Shown here: in pieces, positions 18,832 to 20,337 of the stretch
Layout: each line of letters opens with the position of its first letter
Numbering within the stretch: the first letter of the stretch is position 1
From: a virus
Length of the DNA stretch: 20,337 nucleotides
Virus record (IMG/VR): IMGVR_UViG_3300007351_000066
Coordinates: 1 to 20,337 of that record
Strand: one strand, 5' to 3'
The notes under the pieces: model-generated
What the model saw: only the letters and a program-made list of their open reading frames with translations
Told to the model about the DNA's origin: nothing
Database searches by the model: none
Position numbers and translations under genes: made by a program

Positions 18832-20256
18832 TCATCCCACCTCTATTACTTGCTCAGTACCGGTTTCAATGGTTACCGTTCCGCCGCTGGTCGAAGCCTG
18901 ATTAAGCTTGTTTCCGGTTGTGCCAGCCCCCAGGTGGTCAGCGATTGCCTCGTCCCATACCGCATCCGCAACTTCGCCAGCCGTCGGCGCATTAGCGCTG
19001 TTAATCGCTTCACCCACTGTCCCTGCGCCCAGGTGGTCTGCAATGGCTTCATCTAACACAGCATCGGCAATCTGGGCGGCGGTTGGCCCCGGGTTCGCTG
19101 TCAGTGTTCTTACCCCATTGCTCCATATATCGCTGACCAGTGTGCCGAACCCGGTCAGTGTTCTGCCTGCGGCTGACCATATATCACTGACCAGCGTGCC
19201 GAAACTGGTCAGAGCACGTGTCCCGTATTCCCATACCTGTTGGGCTGTCAGGGTTGAACGGGTCAGTATTGAGGCGTAAATCGTTGTTCCTGCCCCTGAG
19301 GGGTCGCCTAGGTCAGTCTGTATTGAATCGAGTTTTGTATTGGCATTGGTTATCCCGGCATTGTCCGGTGCGGTGTAGCCTGCGGCAGCGAGCCTGGTGG
19401 AGACCGCTGCGTCCAGATTACTGAGGCTGTCCAGTAATAAAGCCCTGGCCCCCGTCAGTCTGCCTTCCAGGTCATCGACCAGCCCCTTGATTGCTAACAG
19501 CTCAGCCAGCAGTGTAGTCGCACTGGCCGAAGGGTCGCCCATGTCGGCCTGCAGGGCAGCCACGGCGTCCAGGATTGCCTGCACCTCTGTATCGACTTTG
19601 GCATATATGTTAGCAATCCCGGCATTGTCAGGGGCGGTGTAGCCTGCCGTGGCCAGCCGGGTTGAGACTGCCACATCAAGATTTGATACATCGGCCTTAA
19701 AATCGTTTATCCCGGCAACAGCCACATTGTTCACTTCCCTGACATCGGCCAGCACCTGGTTGGTCACATCGGTGGCGACATCAGTTGTTTTCACGCCCTC
19801 GACTTTATGTGTTGCAGGATCATAGCCTGTATCAACAAAATCTTTCAGGTCTGTGGCTGACTGAGCCACGCCGCCTATCTGGGTTAAGTCAACCTGCAAG
19901 TTGTCCGACCCGGCAAACAGTGAGTCGTAAACATTGACCGGCAGAACGTGAAAAGTATCACTCCAGGGCAAGATACCTGTTGCATAATACGATACCTCCA
20001 GGGGGCCTAAGGTGTCTGTCTGGGCAGCAGTAAGCTCCATAGTATAAAATCCATCACCTTTATTCACCCAATCATTGGCTCCTCCGGTATCGGTGATTGC
20101 CACCACGTCCCACGTGCCGTTGTTTTTCATGATGGCACAGTCAACCCCAGCCTGGTTAAAGACTACCGCTGTTTCCCGGGTTTTAAAATCGGTGTCGTCT
20201 ATCAGAGGGCCAATTTTTATTGTTGTCGCTGTTGACTGCCTAAGATAATGTCCCAT
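18832..20256 (-). CDS. Repeat-rich phage structural protein, head-fibre-like, 474 aa
   Basis: The N-terminal 125 residues (MGHYLRQSTATTIKIGPLID, GDGFYTMELTAAQTDTLG, FHVLPVNVYDSLFAGS) form a beta domain seen in phage proteins encoded just after the capsid genes. The rest is repetitive: two SNLD.AVSTRLA.AGYTAPD units separated by helical coiled-coil-like stretches, an 18-residue tandem repeat (SFGTLVSDIWSAAGRTLT), and two ADAV.DEAIADHLGAGT units. The C-terminus is Thr/Ser/Gly-rich. This fits a trimeric fibre or head decoration with stacked repeats. GGGGGT precedes the ATG, which overlaps the preceding stop as TAATG. It sits upstream of the connector, so a head rather than tail location is inferred. 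Confidence 0.72.
   Translation of the reverse strand: MGHYLRQSTATTIKIGPLIDDTDFKTRETAVVFNQAGVDCAIMKNNGTWDVVAITDTGGANDWVNKGDGFYTMELTAAQTDTLGPLEVSYYATGILPWSDTFHVLPVNVYDSLFAGSDNLQVDLTQIGGVAQSATDLKDFVDTGYDPATHKVEGVKTTDVATDVTNQVLADVREVNNVAVAGINDFKADVSNLDVAVSTRLATAGYTAPDNAGIANIYAKVDTEVQAILDAVAALQADMGDPSASATTLLAELLAIKGLVDDLEGRLTGARALLLDSLSNLDAAVSTRLAAAGYTAPDNAGITNANTKLDSIQTDLGDPSGAGTTIYASILTRSTLTAQQVWEYGTRALTSFGTLVSDIWSAAGRTLTGFGTLVSDIWSNGVRTLTANPGPTAAQIADAVLDEAIADHLGAGTVGEAINSANAPTAGEVADAVWDEAIADHLGAGTTGNKLNQASTSGGTVTIETGTEQVIEVG
18901..19090. repeat. Tandem ADAVxDEAIADHLGAGT-coding repeats
   Basis: Two diverged copies (about 18901-18988 and 19000-19090) encode AGEVADAVWDEAIADHLGAG and AAQIADAVLDEAIADHLGAG near the C-terminus of the head-fibre-like protein. 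The protein identity is higher than the DNA identity, so the units are under selection as protein rather than being recent copies. Confidence 0.75.
19123..19231. repeat. 54-bp tandem repeat coding an 18-residue unit
   Basis: Copies begin at 19123 and 19177, exactly 54 bases apart, and share most bases (CCATATATC.CTGACCAG then GTGCCGAA). They encode SFGTLVSDIWSAAGRTLT and GFGTLVSDIWSNGVRTLT in frame. This is the least diverged repeat in the gene, so the number of copies may vary between related phages. Confidence 0.75.
19351..19690. repeat. Two spaced AVSTRLAxAGYTAPDNAGI-coding units
   Basis: Units at about 19351-19424 and 19615-19690 encode SNLDAAVSTRLAAAGYTAPD and SNLDVAVSTRLATAGYTAPD, about 264 bases apart. 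Each is followed by a helical stretch and then GDPS(A/G). The spacing suggests a duplicated longer segment of coiled coil plus linker in the fibre shaft. Confidence 0.75.
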
Positions 20257-20337
20257 TAGCCTACCCCCAGTCTAAGAAGGTTGGTGTTTTTCTTTAGCAT
20301 TTCATAATACCAATAAGAATTACCTGTCCCGCCGCCC
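20256..20337 (-). CDS. Partial gene, C-terminal 26 residues of upstream structural gene
   Basis: The window edge cuts the 5' part. The visible end reads GGGTGNSYWYYEMLKKNTNL followed by LRLGVG and a TAA that overlaps the next ATG as TAATG. The tight overlap and shared direction show it belongs to the same late operon, just before the head-fibre-like gene. Too little is visible to name it. A small protein encoded near the capsid gene is likely from the position. Confidence 0.6.
   Translation of the reverse strand, partial: GGGTGNSYWYYEMLKKNTNLLRLGVG

Overview
The window reads as part of a prophage, or an integrated phage-derived region, of a Gram-positive anaerobe. The likeliest host is a Clostridia / Peptococcaceae-type Firmicute. 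The reasons are strong AGGAGG-type ribosome binding sites with GTG and TTG starts, HK97-like head-tail connector and siphovirus tail genes, a XhlA-like lysis protein, and an endolysin ending in an SLH domain, which suggests an S-layered Gram-positive host. No integrase, terminase, portal or capsid gene lies inside the window, so the prophage ends and the species cannot be fixed from it.

Layout. Positions 1-870 hold a small leftward hypothetical gene and a rightward membrane-anchored protein closed by a strong terminator (875-902). A clear extended -10 promoter (940-968) then starts a rightward series of small unrecognised genes (1003-2945). Their intergenic leaders are full of short CCGG-type hairpins, and two share a near-identical leader. 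The series runs into an overlapping pair, an IbrA-like PAPS-reductase-fold protein (2891-4099) and an IbrB-like ParB-domain protein (4075-4698), then three small genes: an AT-hook/RHH-like protein, a winged-HTH protein and a 58-aa protein. A hairpin terminator (5426-5450) separates these from everything to the right.

From 20337 down to 5471 all supported genes are on the minus strand and form one tightly packed late operon, read right to left. The order is: end of an unknown gene; a repeat-rich head-fibre-like structural protein; a head-tail connector fused to an N-terminal beta domain; a 56-aa protein; head closure protein; HK97 gp10-like protein; tail terminator; zinc-ribbon protein; two tandem homologous tail-tube proteins; the tail assembly chaperones with a -1 frameshift signal (TTTTTTC, 14971-14977); tape measure; a DNRLRE/Ig-repeat adhesin-like tail protein; two baseplate/tail proteins; an OB-fold protein; XhlA-like protein; amidase-glucosaminidase-SLH endolysin; holin; and a small Cys-containing protein. 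There is no sheath gene, so the particle is predicted to be siphovirus-like with a non-contractile tail.

The most notable items are the structured small-gene cluster upstream of the IbrA/IbrB pair, the frameshifted chaperone, the duplicated tail-tube genes, the WapA-like N-terminal architecture on a tail protein, and the three-part endolysin. Several genes shorter than 60 codons were found by direct reading (1431-1601, 5244-5420, 17806-17976, possibly 5991-6140). No stretch longer than 300 bases lacks a gene.
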